From: Sinorhizobium terangae
GTDB lineage: Bacteria; Pseudomonadota; Alphaproteobacteria; Rhizobiales; Rhizobiaceae
DNA length: 64,000 nt
Assembly (NCBI RefSeq): GCF_029714365.1
Contig: NZ_CP121660.1
Location: 1,240,001-1,304,000, forward strand
Reading direction: 5' to 3'
A model generated the notes under the pieces. That model worked only from the letters and a program-made list of their open reading frames with translations, was not told the DNA's origin and made no database searches. Position numbers and translations under genes: made by a program. Position 1 is the first letter of the stretch; the number at the start of each line of letters is the position of its first letter. Shown here piece after piece: positions 19,603 to 28,137 of this stretch.

Positions 19603-20588
19603 GTTCTACTACCCTCCCGCAGGGGATCCTTCTCGCCGTTGATCACGCGCCGGTGCAGCCCCATGTCGATGTTGCGTCCTGAAAGGATCAGCGCGACAGG
19701 TCCGCCAATGTCTTTGACCTTGCCCGCCAAAAGTGCCGCAAAGCCGACGGCCCCTGCCCCCTCGACAATCTCGCGTTCCTGTTCGTAGGCGTGTCGCATG
19801 CCGGCGGCGATCTCTTCTTCGGAAAGCAGCACGACTTCGTCGAGGAGATCACGACACATGGTGAAGGTGACGCGGTTGTCGAGTCCGATCCCGCCGCCGA
19901 GCGAGTCCGCAAGACTTTCCTCTTCCTCGACCTGCACGGGCCGGCCGGCGTCGAGGCTTGCCTTCATCGCCGCACCGCGCTCCATCGTCAGCCCGATCAC
20001 CCGTGCCTTTGGCCGGCGCGCTTTGACCGCTGCGGCGACGCCCGCCGCGAGCCCGCCGCCCGAGAGCGGCACCAGCACCGTCGACACCTCCGGCATGTCG
20101 TCGACTATCTCCAGCCCCAAGGTAGCCTGGCCGGCAACGATCGCCGGATGATCGAACGGCGGCACCATCACCAGCCCCTCCTCGCTGACCAGACGGTCGA
20201 CCTCCTGCTGGGCCTCGTCCTGCGATCTGCCGACGATTCTCACATTCGCGCCGAGGCGCCGAATCTCCGACACCTTGTTCTCGGGCACCAGCCGCGACAT
20301 GCAGATCGTTGCGCTCGATCCTTCGGCTTTCGCCGCATGGGCAAGCGCCCGGCCGTGATTGCCAGTCGAGGCCGCCACGACACCGCGCGCCCGCTCCTGC
20401 GGGCTGAGCGACAGGACGGCGTTGGTAGCGCCGCGCAGCTTGAAGCTGCCGGTCGTCTGGTGGTGTTCGAGCTTCAGGCCGACTGGCACGCCGCAGCGCT
20501 CGGAAAGCGACGCGGAAAGGACAAAGGGGGTGCGCAGCACCCGGCCGGCGATCCGTTGCCGGGCCGCCAGGAAAGCGTCGAGCTCCAT
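19599..20588 (-). CDS. eutB: EutB, threonine-dehydratase-like PLP enzyme (hydroxyectoine utilisation)
   Basis: A fold-type II PLP enzyme of about 329 residues. The Schiff-base lysine is Lys50 in TTGSFKLRGA, and the glycine-rich PLP phosphate loop is SGGGLAAG. In ectoine/hydroxyectoine clusters this protein is EutB, proposed to act as a dehydratase on a hydroxyectoine-derived intermediate. The start at 20588 is favoured: its ATG overlaps the soxG stop as TGATG, with GGAGGA upstream. Longer starts at 20597 and 20609 run into that ribosome site. The one-base junction with soxG couples ectoine and sarcosine genes. Confidence 0.9.
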   Translation of the reverse strand: MELDAFLAARQRIAGRVLRTPFVLSASLSERCGVPVGLKLEHHQTTGSFKLRGATNAVLSLSPQERARGVVAASTGNHGRALAHAAKAEGSSATICMSRLVPENKVSEIRRLGANVRIVGRSQDEAQQEVDRLVSEEGLVMVPPFDHPAIVAGQATLGLEIVDDMPEVSTVLVPLSGGGLAAGVAAAVKARRPKARVIGLTMERGAAMKASLDAGRPVQVEEEESLADSLGGGIGLDNRVTFTMCRDLLDEVVLLSEEEIAAGMRHAYEQEREIVEGAGAVGFAALLAGKVKDIGGPVALILSGRNIDMGLHRRVINGEKDPLREGSRT

Positions 20589-21085
20589 CACTGGCATTCC
20601 TCCAGCCATTCAGAGATGCTCCTTGCGAAGCTTCGCGGCACGACAAATTCGCCATCGCGCTCCGAGAAACGCGTGAACATGACCGGGATGCGGTGCAGCG
20701 AGGAAAAGGTCGCAACGCCCAGTGTGCGGTCCCAGTCGATCGCCAGACACTTGGAGACGACATCGCGCAGATCGGGCGTGGAGACCTCGATGCGTATCCG
20801 CCCTTCGCTGAGGTCCAGCCTGCAGCCCAATTCGGGCGGAATGCCGGAAGCGATCGCCGACGAGCGCTCGGACGGGAAAATCCAGAAGCGCTGTGGTCCG
20901 GCGCGCACGACGCTGAGGCCGTCGCGGCCGGCAATCTGCCCGACCTGGATCGGCAGGGCGCCACCGATCTCGCCGGCGAGCGCCGACTCGAAAGCCGCAA
21001 GGGTGCCCTCCCATGCATCGCATTGAATGAGCGGGCATGGCAGTTGCTTCAGCACCATGCGCTTGGCGGATGACGTCTCAACCAT
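20588..21085 (-). CDS. soxG: Sarcosine oxidase gamma subunit (SoxG)
   Basis: The small gamma subunit of heterotetrameric sarcosine oxidase, 165 residues. The family pattern is visible in the RFWIFPSER segment, the RIRIEVSTPDLRDVV segment and the C-terminal RIPVMFTRFSERDGEFVVPRS block, given in shortened form. The start at 21085 overlaps the soxA end by 8 bases; the longer frame to 21148 lies within soxA and is not supported. The stop shares one base with the eutB ATG. It completes soxB-D-A-G. Confidence 0.9.
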   Translation of the reverse strand: MVETSSAKRMVLKQLPCPLIQCDAWEGTLAAFESALAGEIGGALPIQVGQIAGRDGLSVVRAGPQRFWIFPSERSSAIASGIPPELGCRLDLSEGRIRIEVSTPDLRDVVSKCLAIDWDRTLGVATFSSLHRIPVMFTRFSERDGEFVVPRSFARSISEWLEECQ

Positions 21086-24017
21086 GCATGCGTTCTCCGG
21101 CGGGATCGAGGAAGACGGGCGAAACGACGCGCGCCCGCACGACCTCATTTTTCATGGGGTAGGAGGCAATCACCTCGTCGCCTTTGAAGTCCGCGGCAAG
21201 CAGTCCGAGGCCGACGTAGCAGTCCAGCTCCGGACTGTAGGTGATCGACGTCATGCGGCCGTGGCCGTGGCCTTGCAGCGGCTCGCCGGGTGCAAACAGA
21301 AGCGCCCCACCGCGAAGCCGTTTGCCCGGTTCGATGCATTTCAGGCCGACCAGCCGCTGGCGGTTTGCAGCCTGAAACGCCTCCCGATGGCTGAGCGCCT
21401 CGCCGACATAGCCGCTGCGCTTGGCGACCATCCGGCCCATGCCGAGGTCCGCAAGCGTCGTCCTGCCGTCGATTTCCGGGCCGGCTACGTGGCCCTTTTC
21501 GATGCGCAGCGCACCAAGCGCCTCGACGCCGTAGGGTTTCAGGCCGTTTGGCGCGCCGGCATCGATGAGATGCCGCCAGGCGGCTTCTCCATTCGAGGCC
21601 CCGACATAGATCTCGTAGGCGCGCTCGCCGGAGTAGCTGAGGCGTATGATCCTCAGCGGGCTTTCCTTGAACATTCCCTCGGTCAGCCCCATGTGCGGCA
21701 GCGCCTCGTTGGAGAAATCGATCTCCGGGAACGCCGCCGCGAGTATTTTGGCGCTCTCAGGCCCAGTGACCGACATACCCGCCCATTCGTCGCTGACCGA
21801 TGAAACGGAGACGCGCAAATCCGGCCACGCCGTGTCCAGCAGGAACTCCAGCCAGGAAAGCACGTCCGCCGCCTTGGCGGTCGACGTCGTCATGAAGAAG
21901 CGGTTCTGCTCGAGGCGGGTCGTCGTTCCATCATCGAAAACAATTCCGTCGTCGCGCAGCATGACGCCGTAACGCGCCCGCCCGACTTTAAGGCTGGCGA
22001 AACCGTTGGCGTAGACCCTGTCGAGAAAGGCGGCTGCGTCCGGTCCCTGGATGTCGATCTTGCCGAGTGTCGAGATGTCCATGATCCCCGCCGCGGATCG
22101 CACAAGCCGCATTTCGTTGACGTAAGCCGTGTTCACATCCTTGCCGGAAGCCTCGAAGAACCACGGCCGCATCCAGAGACCGACCTCGAGCATCTGCGCG
22201 CCATTTGCGGTATGCCAGTCGTGGATCGGCGTGAGGCGGTAGGGACGGAAGTGGTGACCTGTCGCACGCCCGGCAACCGCCCCGATCGCCACCGGCGTAT
22301 AGGGCGGCCGGAAGGTAGTCGTTCCGGCCTCCGGGATCGAAATCCCGCGCAATTTGGCCATCACCTTCAGGGCGTTGATATTGCTGGTCTTGCCTTGGTC
22401 GGTACCCATACCGAGCGTCGTATAGCGCTTGAGGTGCTCGACCGACTCGTAGCCTTCCCGCTGGGCGAGTTGGATATCGTCGAGCGTCACGTCCATCTGG
22501 AAATCGACAAATGCCTTTCGCTGACCGAAGATCGGCTTGTAGACGGTCGTCGGTCCGGCCGCCTCCTCGATCTCCAAAGCGGGCAATTCGGTGACTGTCC
22601 CGGCCTTTCCAGCGACGGCGGCCGCCGCGCGGCCGGCGCTGGCACCCTCGGCGATCGCCGCCGAGACGCTCAGGCTTCCGCCCGCCGCGCCCGCGACGAA
22701 CTGGGTTTCGGGGAGCTGCCCCGGAACAAAGGCGTCGATCTCTGGGCGGTAGACAGGCTTCACTCCCTGGTGCGACGTCAGATGCAGCACCGGAGACCAG
22801 CCGGCGGACATGCCGACCAGATCGCAACTGACGCCGGTGGTGCCTGATTTTCCTGCGAGAACGACACCGGTTACCGCATATTTGCCTTTCACGTCCGCGA
22901 CATTCGTCGCGAGGTGAATCTCAGCACCCAATTGCTTGGCCTTCGCAAGCAGCGTCGGCTCCGCGAGCGGCCTCGCGTCGGCGATCGTGACGCGTGCGCC
23001 GTGGGTGAGGAGATCGAAAGCGGTGAGATAAGCGCTGTCGTCAGCGGTCGCGATCACGACGTTCCTGCCGGGCAGAACCGCGTAGCGATTGACATACGCC
23101 CTGAGCGCCGAGTTCAGCATGACGCCCGGCCGGTCATTATTCGAGAAGACCATCGGCCGCTCGATCGCGCCCGTCGCAAAAACGATGCTGCGGGCGTGCA
23201 GCAATGTGAAGGTTTTCCGCGCCGCATCCATCGCGGGACCAGCGAAGAGATCCGCATCCTCGATCAGTGCAAGCGTATTCCCGTCATAGAGGCCGAAGGC
23301 GGTCGTGCGGCGCATGATGCGCACGTTCGCCATTTCCTCAAGCTCTGCCCGCATCGCGCCGAGCCATGCCGCTCCCGCAGGCTCGGAAAGCAGGAGGCCG
23401 CCGATTTCGAAGTCCTGCTCGATCAGCAACACACGCGCTCCGGCTTGCGCGGCGGCCCGGGCGGCGGAAAGTCCGGCCGCGCCACTGCCGACGACCGCCA
23501 CGTCCGTGAAATCGTCACGGGAGTCGTACACATCCGGGTCCGGCAGCATTGTCGCCTTGCCGAGACCGGCGGCCTTGCGGATGAAGTGCTCATAGAACAT
23601 CCAGGCACGGCGGCTCGGTCCCATGAAGGTCTTGTAGTAGAAGCCCGAGGAAAGCAGCGGGCTGAACAGGCTGTTGACGCTCCGGACATCGAAACGCAAC
23701 GACGGCCAGTTGTTCTGGCTTGCCGCTTCCAGGCCGAATGCCAGTTCAAGCATCGTGGCCGGCAGGTTCGGCTCCCGGCGCGCGCCGGTGCCAACCGTCA
23801 CCAGTGCGTTCGGCTCTTCCGCGCCAGCGGAAAGGATGCCGCGGGGACGATGATACTTGAAGCTCCTGCCGACCAGCGCGACCCCGCTCGCAAGCAGGGC
23901 GGAAGCGAGCGTGTCTCCCTTGAATCCCGCGTACTGACGGCCATCGAACATAAACTTGATGACTTGCGAGCGGTCCAGATATCCGCCCGACGCAAGGCGC
24001 TTTTCGGTGGGTGTCAT
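21078..24017 (-). CDS. soxA: Sarcosine oxidase alpha subunit (SoxA)
   Basis: The large subunit, 979 residues. It has an N-terminal ferredoxin-fold-like region without iron-sulfur cysteines (about 15-100), an NAD-binding pyridine nucleotide module (DVAVVGSGAAGLSAARAA at about 170), and a C-terminal GcvT/aminomethyltransferase-like folate-binding domain (about 590-970). The complex demethylates sarcosine to glycine and gives 5,10-methylene-tetrahydrofolate or formaldehyde plus peroxide. The start at 24017 is fixed by ATGA overlap with soxD; the 33-residue longer frame lies inside soxD. Confidence 0.95.
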   Translation of the reverse strand: MTPTEKRLASGGYLDRSQVIKFMFDGRQYAGFKGDTLASALLASGVALVGRSFKYHRPRGILSAGAEEPNALVTVGTGARREPNLPATMLELAFGLEAASQNNWPSLRFDVRSVNSLFSPLLSSGFYYKTFMGPSRRAWMFYEHFIRKAAGLGKATMLPDPDVYDSRDDFTDVAVVGSGAAGLSAARAAAQAGARVLLIEQDFEIGGLLLSEPAGAAWLGAMRAELEEMANVRIMRRTTAFGLYDGNTLALIEDADLFAGPAMDAARKTFTLLHARSIVFATGAIERPMVFSNNDRPGVMLNSALRAYVNRYAVLPGRNVVIATADDSAYLTAFDLLTHGARVTIADARPLAEPTLLAKAKQLGAEIHLATNVADVKGKYAVTGVVLAGKSGTTGVSCDLVGMSAGWSPVLHLTSHQGVKPVYRPEIDAFVPGQLPETQFVAGAAGGSLSVSAAIAEGASAGRAAAAVAGKAGTVTELPALEIEEAAGPTTVYKPIFGQRKAFVDFQMDVTLDDIQLAQREGYESVEHLKRYTTLGMGTDQGKTSNINALKVMAKLRGISIPEAGTTTFRPPYTPVAIGAVAGRATGHHFRPYRLTPIHDWHTANGAQMLEVGLWMRPWFFEASGKDVNTAYVNEMRLVRSAAGIMDISTLGKIDIQGPDAAAFLDRVYANGFASLKVGRARYGVMLRDDGIVFDDGTTTRLEQNRFFMTTSTAKAADVLSWLEFLLDTAWPDLRVSVSSVSDEWAGMSVTGPESAKILAAAFPEIDFSNEALPHMGLTEGMFKESPLRIIRLSYSGERAYEIYVGASNGEAAWRHLIDAGAPNGLKPYGVEALGALRIEKGHVAGPEIDGRTTLADLGMGRMVAKRSGYVGEALSHREAFQAANRQRLVGLKCIEPGKRLRGGALLFAPGEPLQGHGHGRMTSITYSPELDCYVGLGLLAADFKGDEVIASYPMKNEVVRARVVSPVFLDPAGERMHG

Positions 24018-24280
24018 GCCCGTTGCCTTCTTGAGAAACTGACCGAATGGATCGAGTGCGTGACCGTGTCGCGCTCGACGACAAGCCATTGGCGGCAGCC
24101 GAGAACGTGCTGCCAATATTCCCGATGCAGCCCCTTGGGATTGGCGCGCACGTACACGTAGCGATACCAGGCATCGCCATCCGGATTGTCGTGAGCGGGG
24201 CGCTCGACGGTGGCATCGCCGCCGTAACGGAATTCACTGTGGTCACGCATGCCGCAGCAGGGGCAGTCGATACGAAGCAT
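24014..24280 (-). CDS. soxD: Sarcosine oxidase delta subunit (SoxD)
   Basis: An 88-residue delta subunit with the cysteine cluster near the N-terminus (IDCPCCGMRDHSEF; Cys6, Cys8, Cys9) and the YVRANPKGLHREYWQHV block with a later Cys in LGCRQWL, the expected zinc site. Length is typical. It starts 9 bases after the soxB stop and overlaps soxA by 4 bases. Confidence 0.95.
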   Translation of the reverse strand: MLRIDCPCCGMRDHSEFRYGGDATVERPAHDNPDGDAWYRYVYVRANPKGLHREYWQHVLGCRQWLVVERDTVTHSIHSVSFSRRQRA

Positions 24281-24289
24281 CTCGCTCTC

Positions 24290-25546
24290 CTATTGAAGCC
24301 ACGCGAAGGGGCCGGCACCAGCCTCGTCGATCATGTGCCCACTGCGGAAGCGCCCCAGCCCATAGCCGCGGACGAGCGCCGGCGTCTCGCCAGTCGCCAG
24401 CATCTCGGCGAAGCACCAGCCGGATGCGGGGGTCGCCTTGAACCCGCCGTAGCACCAGCCGCCATTCAGATAGAGGCCATCGACGGGCGTCAGCGAGATG
24501 ATCGGGCTGGCGTCCGGCGTCATGTCCATGATGCCGCCCCAATGGCGCAGCAGGCGCAGGCGCGAGATGTTCGGCATCAGCGCGATCGCGGCTTCACAGA
24601 CCTCGCGCAGCACGCCGGTATTGCCGCGCTGGGAGTAGGAATTGTAGCCGTCGAGGTTGCCGCCGAAGACGAGACCGCCCTTGTCGGACTGGCTGAGGTA
24701 GAAGTGGTCCGCCCCGTAGGCGACGACATGGTCGACCAACGGCTTGACCGGCTCCGTTACGAAGGCCTGAAGCAGATGGCTCTCGATCGGGAGCTCCAGC
24801 CCCGCCTTCTGGGCAAGGACCGACGTATGGCCGGCCACCGCAAGGCCGACCCGGCCGGCACCGATGCGGCCACGGGTGGTTTCAACGCCAACGATCCGAT
24901 CGCCCTGCCGGACAAAGTCCGTAACTTCGCAGCCCTCGATGATGTCGACACCGTGGCCGCTTGCCGCGCGTGCATAACCCCATGCGACCGCATCGTGGCG
25001 GGCCGTGCCGGCGCGCCCCTGGAAGATCGCCCCATGGATCGGAAACCGCGCCGTGTCGGAGAAGTCGAGATAGGGCACGAGCTTGCGCACGGCGTCCCGG
25101 TCGAGAATCTCCGCATCGATGCCGTTCGAGCGCATGACATTGGCGCGGTGGCTGAACGTATCGAGCTGATCCGCCGAATGTGCCGTCACGAGCTGGCCGC
25201 GCTGGGAGAACATGACGTTGAAGTTCAGCGCCGCCGACATTCCCTCCCAGAGCTTCATGGAGAACTCGTAGAACTGGGTGTTGCCGTCGAGCAGATAGTT
25301 CGACCGGATGACCGTCGTGTTCCGGCCCACATTGCCGCCGCCGATATAGCCTTTCTCCACCACCGCGACGTTGCGGATGCCGTGGTTCTCGGCGAGGTAG
25401 AAGGCGGTCGCGAGGCCGTGCCCGCCCCCACCTATGATGACGACGTCATAGGAGGCCTTCGGAGTGGCGGCCCGCCAGGCGCGTTGCCATCCCCGGTTGC
25501 CTGTGGCTGCGTGGCGCAGCAGCGAGAAGACCGAATAGCGGCTCAT
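24290..25546 (-). CDS. soxB: Sarcosine oxidase beta subunit (SoxB)
   Basis: The FAD-binding catalytic subunit, 418 residues. The N-terminal Rossmann motif is VVIIGGGGHGLATAFYLAE (about 35-53). The YIGGGNVGRNTTVIRSNY block and the C-terminal GGWCYGGFKATPASGW segment are diagnostic of SoxB. It begins 9 bases after the M24 gene and is followed by soxD. As the first of the four sox genes it shows that the operon order is M24, soxB, soxD, soxA, soxG. Confidence 0.96.
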   Translation of the reverse strand: MSRYSVFSLLRHAATGNRGWQRAWRAATPKASYDVVIIGGGGHGLATAFYLAENHGIRNVAVVEKGYIGGGNVGRNTTVIRSNYLLDGNTQFYEFSMKLWEGMSAALNFNVMFSQRGQLVTAHSADQLDTFSHRANVMRSNGIDAEILDRDAVRKLVPYLDFSDTARFPIHGAIFQGRAGTARHDAVAWGYARAASGHGVDIIEGCEVTDFVRQGDRIVGVETTRGRIGAGRVGLAVAGHTSVLAQKAGLELPIESHLLQAFVTEPVKPLVDHVVAYGADHFYLSQSDKGGLVFGGNLDGYNSYSQRGNTGVLREVCEAAIALMPNISRLRLLRHWGGIMDMTPDASPIISLTPVDGLYLNGGWCYGGFKATPASGWCFAEMLATGETPALVRGYGLGRFRSGHMIDEAGAGPFAWLQ

Positions 25547-25555
25547 GACAAAGTC

Positions 25556-26704
25556 CTATCGAACGATCGGGCCGAGCGGCGTGCGCGTCAGCACCTCGGG
25601 TCCGGTCTCCGTCAGCAAGACGGTGTTGGAGACGAAATCGTCCCCCTTTCCGGTCCCCATAAGCCAGGAAAGGATGTGGAAGCTCATGCCCGTGCGGATC
25701 TCGAGATCGGAATCGTGCCTGAGACCGGTCACCGTGTTTCCGCCCGTCCACGACGGCGGCTGGCCGACGCCCACGCAGTAGCCGCAGTGATGGCGGCGGT
25801 AATGGGAAAGGCCCGCATCATCGACGACAGCCTGCCAGGCGGCATAGACATCCCGGGCGCGTGCGCCGGGCCTGAGCGCCCCGACCACGGCATCAAAGGC
25901 CGCCGCCGTCACTTCCGCCATGCGCGCATCGGCGTCGCTGATGCCTCCAAGCCGGATCAGGCGCCCGAGCGGCGCGTGATAGCGCGAGATGCACCCGGAA
26001 AGCTCGATGAAGACCGGCTCTCCTTGGCGGTAGTTTCCCGATCCCCAAGTCGTGTGCTCCTCGCCAAGGCGGGAGGCCGGACGGATGAAGGGGCCAAAGC
26101 CAGGCACGTGACCTCCCGCGCGGGTCATCGCGGCGATGCATTCCGCAGCAACGTCGCGCTCCCGTGCACCGTCGGCGATCGCCTCGATGGCGGCGCTGGC
26201 CGCCGCGTCCGTGACCGCGGCCGCCCGCCGCATGAGGACCTGCTCCTCGGCGCTCTTCACCAGTCGCAACTGATCCACGAGGTTGGAGATATCGCTCCAC
26301 TCGGCGGACACGAGCGATTCCAGCCGCTGCGCAAGCCCGTGGCTCAGCCCGGACGTCCATTGCTCGAGCCCGAGCCGCTTTCCGGCAAAGCCCTGATCGT
26401 TGAGGATGCGCGACGCAAGGTCGGCCGCGGTTTCGCTATCGCTGTGGCCGCGGAACTCGGCCGCACGGACATGATTTTCGATCGTCACCCGCTCCATCGC
26501 GCGGGTGACGAGGGTGGGCACACCCCGGAGCGGAACGATGAGAAGATGGGGGGCAAAGTAGCCCCAGTGGTCGAGACCGGTCAGATAAAAGATGTTTTCC
26601 GGCGATGCGAAAACCGCCGCGTCAAGTCCGCGATCGACGAGCCCGGCTCTAACAGCATCAAGACGGCGCGCGATCTCGCCATCGGTAAAGGGATTACCGT
26701 CCAT
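25556..26704 (-). CDS. M24 family, creatinase-like hydrolase beside soxB
   Basis: A 382-residue protein with a creatinase N-terminal domain (FYLTGLDHWGYFAPHL) and M24 domain. The EEHTTW motif (His217) and FIELSG (Glu234) match the creatinase/DoeA active-site pattern, while the metal-binding Asp pair of true M24 peptidases is absent (Glu234, Pro245). It is more divergent from the two DoeA-like proteins here than they are from each other. Its stop is 9 bases before soxB. Since creatinase makes sarcosine from creatine, it may supply the Sox complex with substrate, but an ectoine-related or other amide substrate is equally open. Confidence 0.75.
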   Translation of the reverse strand: MDGNPFTDGEIARRLDAVRAGLVDRGLDAAVFASPENIFYLTGLDHWGYFAPHLLIVPLRGVPTLVTRAMERVTIENHVRAAEFRGHSDSETAADLASRILNDQGFAGKRLGLEQWTSGLSHGLAQRLESLVSAEWSDISNLVDQLRLVKSAEEQVLMRRAAAVTDAAASAAIEAIADGARERDVAAECIAAMTRAGGHVPGFGPFIRPASRLGEEHTTWGSGNYRQGEPVFIELSGCISRYHAPLGRLIRLGGISDADARMAEVTAAAFDAVVGALRPGARARDVYAAWQAVVDDAGLSHYRRHHCGYCVGVGQPPSWTGGNTVTGLRHDSDLEIRTGMSFHILSWLMGTGKGDDFVSNTVLLTETGPEVLTRTPLGPIVR

Positions 26705-26764
26705 GGTTTCTCTCTTGTCTTCCGCCCTCGGTCGGCGGCGCTTCGAATGGATATCAATGGGCGT

Positions 26765-27946
26765 CTATTCGACGACGATCAGTTCCCGGGGCGACGTGCA
26801 AAGCTTCTCCCCGCCCTTATCCGTGACGACGAAGGACTCGGATATCGCCAGGCCGAAATCGCCAAGCCAGACACCGGCCATCATGTGAAAGCACATGCCT
26901 GGCTGCAGCTCGGTCCGATCGCCCGGACGGAGACTGACCGTGCGCTCGCCCCAGTCCGGCGGATAGGCCAGGCCGATCGGATAACCGACGCGGCTTTCCT
27001 TTTTCAGCCCCCGGCTGCGCAGAACCGCCTGCCATGCGGCCTCGACCTCCCCGGCGGTGTTGCCGGAACGCGCCTTTTCGAGCCCGGCGTCCACACCGTC
27101 GACAATGGCCTTGGCGATATCGATGTAGGTCTGCGGCGGCCGGCCAAAATGCACCGTGCGGGTAAGCGCCGCATGGTAACGCCGCCTGACCCCGGCGATT
27201 TCAAGGATCGCGAGGCCGGACTGCGGCAGGGGGTCCTCGGTCCAGGTCAGATGCGGCGTGGCGGTGCCTTCACCGACGGGCATCAGCGGGCAGATGGCGG
27301 CATAGTCGCCGCCGAGACCACCGACGCCCATGATCTGGGCGTGATAGAGCTCGGCGATGACTTCGTTCTGCGGCACCCCAGGGCTCATCTTCGCGACGGC
27401 CCGCTCCATCGCATGTGAGCAAATGGCGCCGGCCTCACGCATCAGGGTCAGTTCGGGTTCCGATTTGATCAGGCGAGCCCAATTGACGAGATCGCCATTG
27501 TTGGAAAAGCGGGCATCCGGAAGCCCCTTGACGAGATGGGCGTGGCACCGCGCCGTGTAGTAGTGCGCGTCCATCTCCACCCCGATGCGCGCCTCCCCCC
27601 AGCCACGGGCCCGCACCAGTTCGGCAAGCTCGTCGAAGGGATGGCCTTCCGGGTTCTGCACCAGATACTCCGAAAACGGTACGACGTTGCTCTGAGGCAA
27701 GCCGGTCGTCAGAAGGGCGCTCTTCTCGTCCTGCGCGCGGCCGAACCAGATGGGCAGTTCCTCGTCCGCGTGCACGAGGACGCACTGCGGAACATAGAAG
27801 GACCAGCCGTCGTAGCCGGTGAGCCAACCCATGTTCGCGGGATCCTGACAGATGATGAGGTCGAAGCCCGCCCGCTCCATGCGCTTCTTCACGTCACGGA
27901 TCCGGCGTGAATACTCCGCCGCGGTAAAAACAGCCGACCTGCTCAC
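26765..27946 (-). CDS. DoeA-like M24 hydrolase, second copy
   Basis: A 393-residue protein closely matching the DoeA at 17401-18582 in length and layout, with LTGYDGWSFYV, PHLTW (His232), ILEIAG (Glu249) and GLAYPPDWGERTVSLRPGDR. Ala260 replaces the second metal Asp, so it too is of the metal-free type. The start is GTG at 27946 with GGAGGAG 5 bases upstream, which gives exactly the DoeA length; the ATG at 28006 adds 20 unrelated residues and covers a palindrome. It is the promoter-proximal gene of the minus operon. It may hydrolyse hydroxyectoine or ectoine; which copy prefers which is unknown. Confidence 0.85.
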   Translation of the reverse strand: MSRSAVFTAAEYSRRIRDVKKRMERAGFDLIICQDPANMGWLTGYDGWSFYVPQCVLVHADEELPIWFGRAQDEKSALLTTGLPQSNVVPFSEYLVQNPEGHPFDELAELVRARGWGEARIGVEMDAHYYTARCHAHLVKGLPDARFSNNGDLVNWARLIKSEPELTLMREAGAICSHAMERAVAKMSPGVPQNEVIAELYHAQIMGVGGLGGDYAAICPLMPVGEGTATPHLTWTEDPLPQSGLAILEIAGVRRRYHAALTRTVHFGRPPQTYIDIAKAIVDGVDAGLEKARSGNTAGEVEAAWQAVLRSRGLKKESRVGYPIGLAYPPDWGERTVSLRPGDRTELQPGMCFHMMAGVWLGDFGLAISESFVVTDKGGEKLCTSPRELIVVE

Positions 27947-27976
27947 GACATCTCCTCCATCGTGTACGACGACATA

Positions 27977-27988
27977 GATGTGTACATC
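27977..27988. promoter_or_regulatory. Putative GntR-type operator, minus-operon side
   Basis: GATGT-GT-ACATC is a perfect inverted repeat with a 2-base spacer, 31 bases before the GTG of the second doeA-like gene. TGT/ACA palindromes are typical GntR sites. The GntR gene at 31226 is the nearest candidate ligand. Confidence 0.45.
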
Positions 27989-28060
27989 ATTTTGCGCGAC
28001 ACGCAACAGGCTTTCCAGATTTTCGCATTTCCTCCGGAGCTTCTTGCCAAAACGAGAGAC

Positions 28061-28074
28061 AGATGTATACTTCT
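28061..28074. promoter_or_regulatory. Putative GntR-type operator, ehuB side
   Basis: AGATGTATACTTCT has a GTATAC core and near-symmetric flanks (one mismatch), 64 bases before the ehuB ATG. With the site at 27977 it gives each arm of the divergent ectoine region its own palindrome. Confidence 0.4.
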
Positions 28075-28137
28075 ATTCTCTCGCGAGGCATCCAAGCCGT
28101 GCGAGGCGAACACCATGTTCAAATAAAAGGGGAACCC

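Noticed and set aside
24047..27418. 1,123-codon open frame on the plus strand
   Set aside because: It lies wholly antisense to soxD, soxB and two M24 genes, all with intact catalytic motifs. Long antisense frames are common in high-GC codon-biased DNA. No domain is recognisable.
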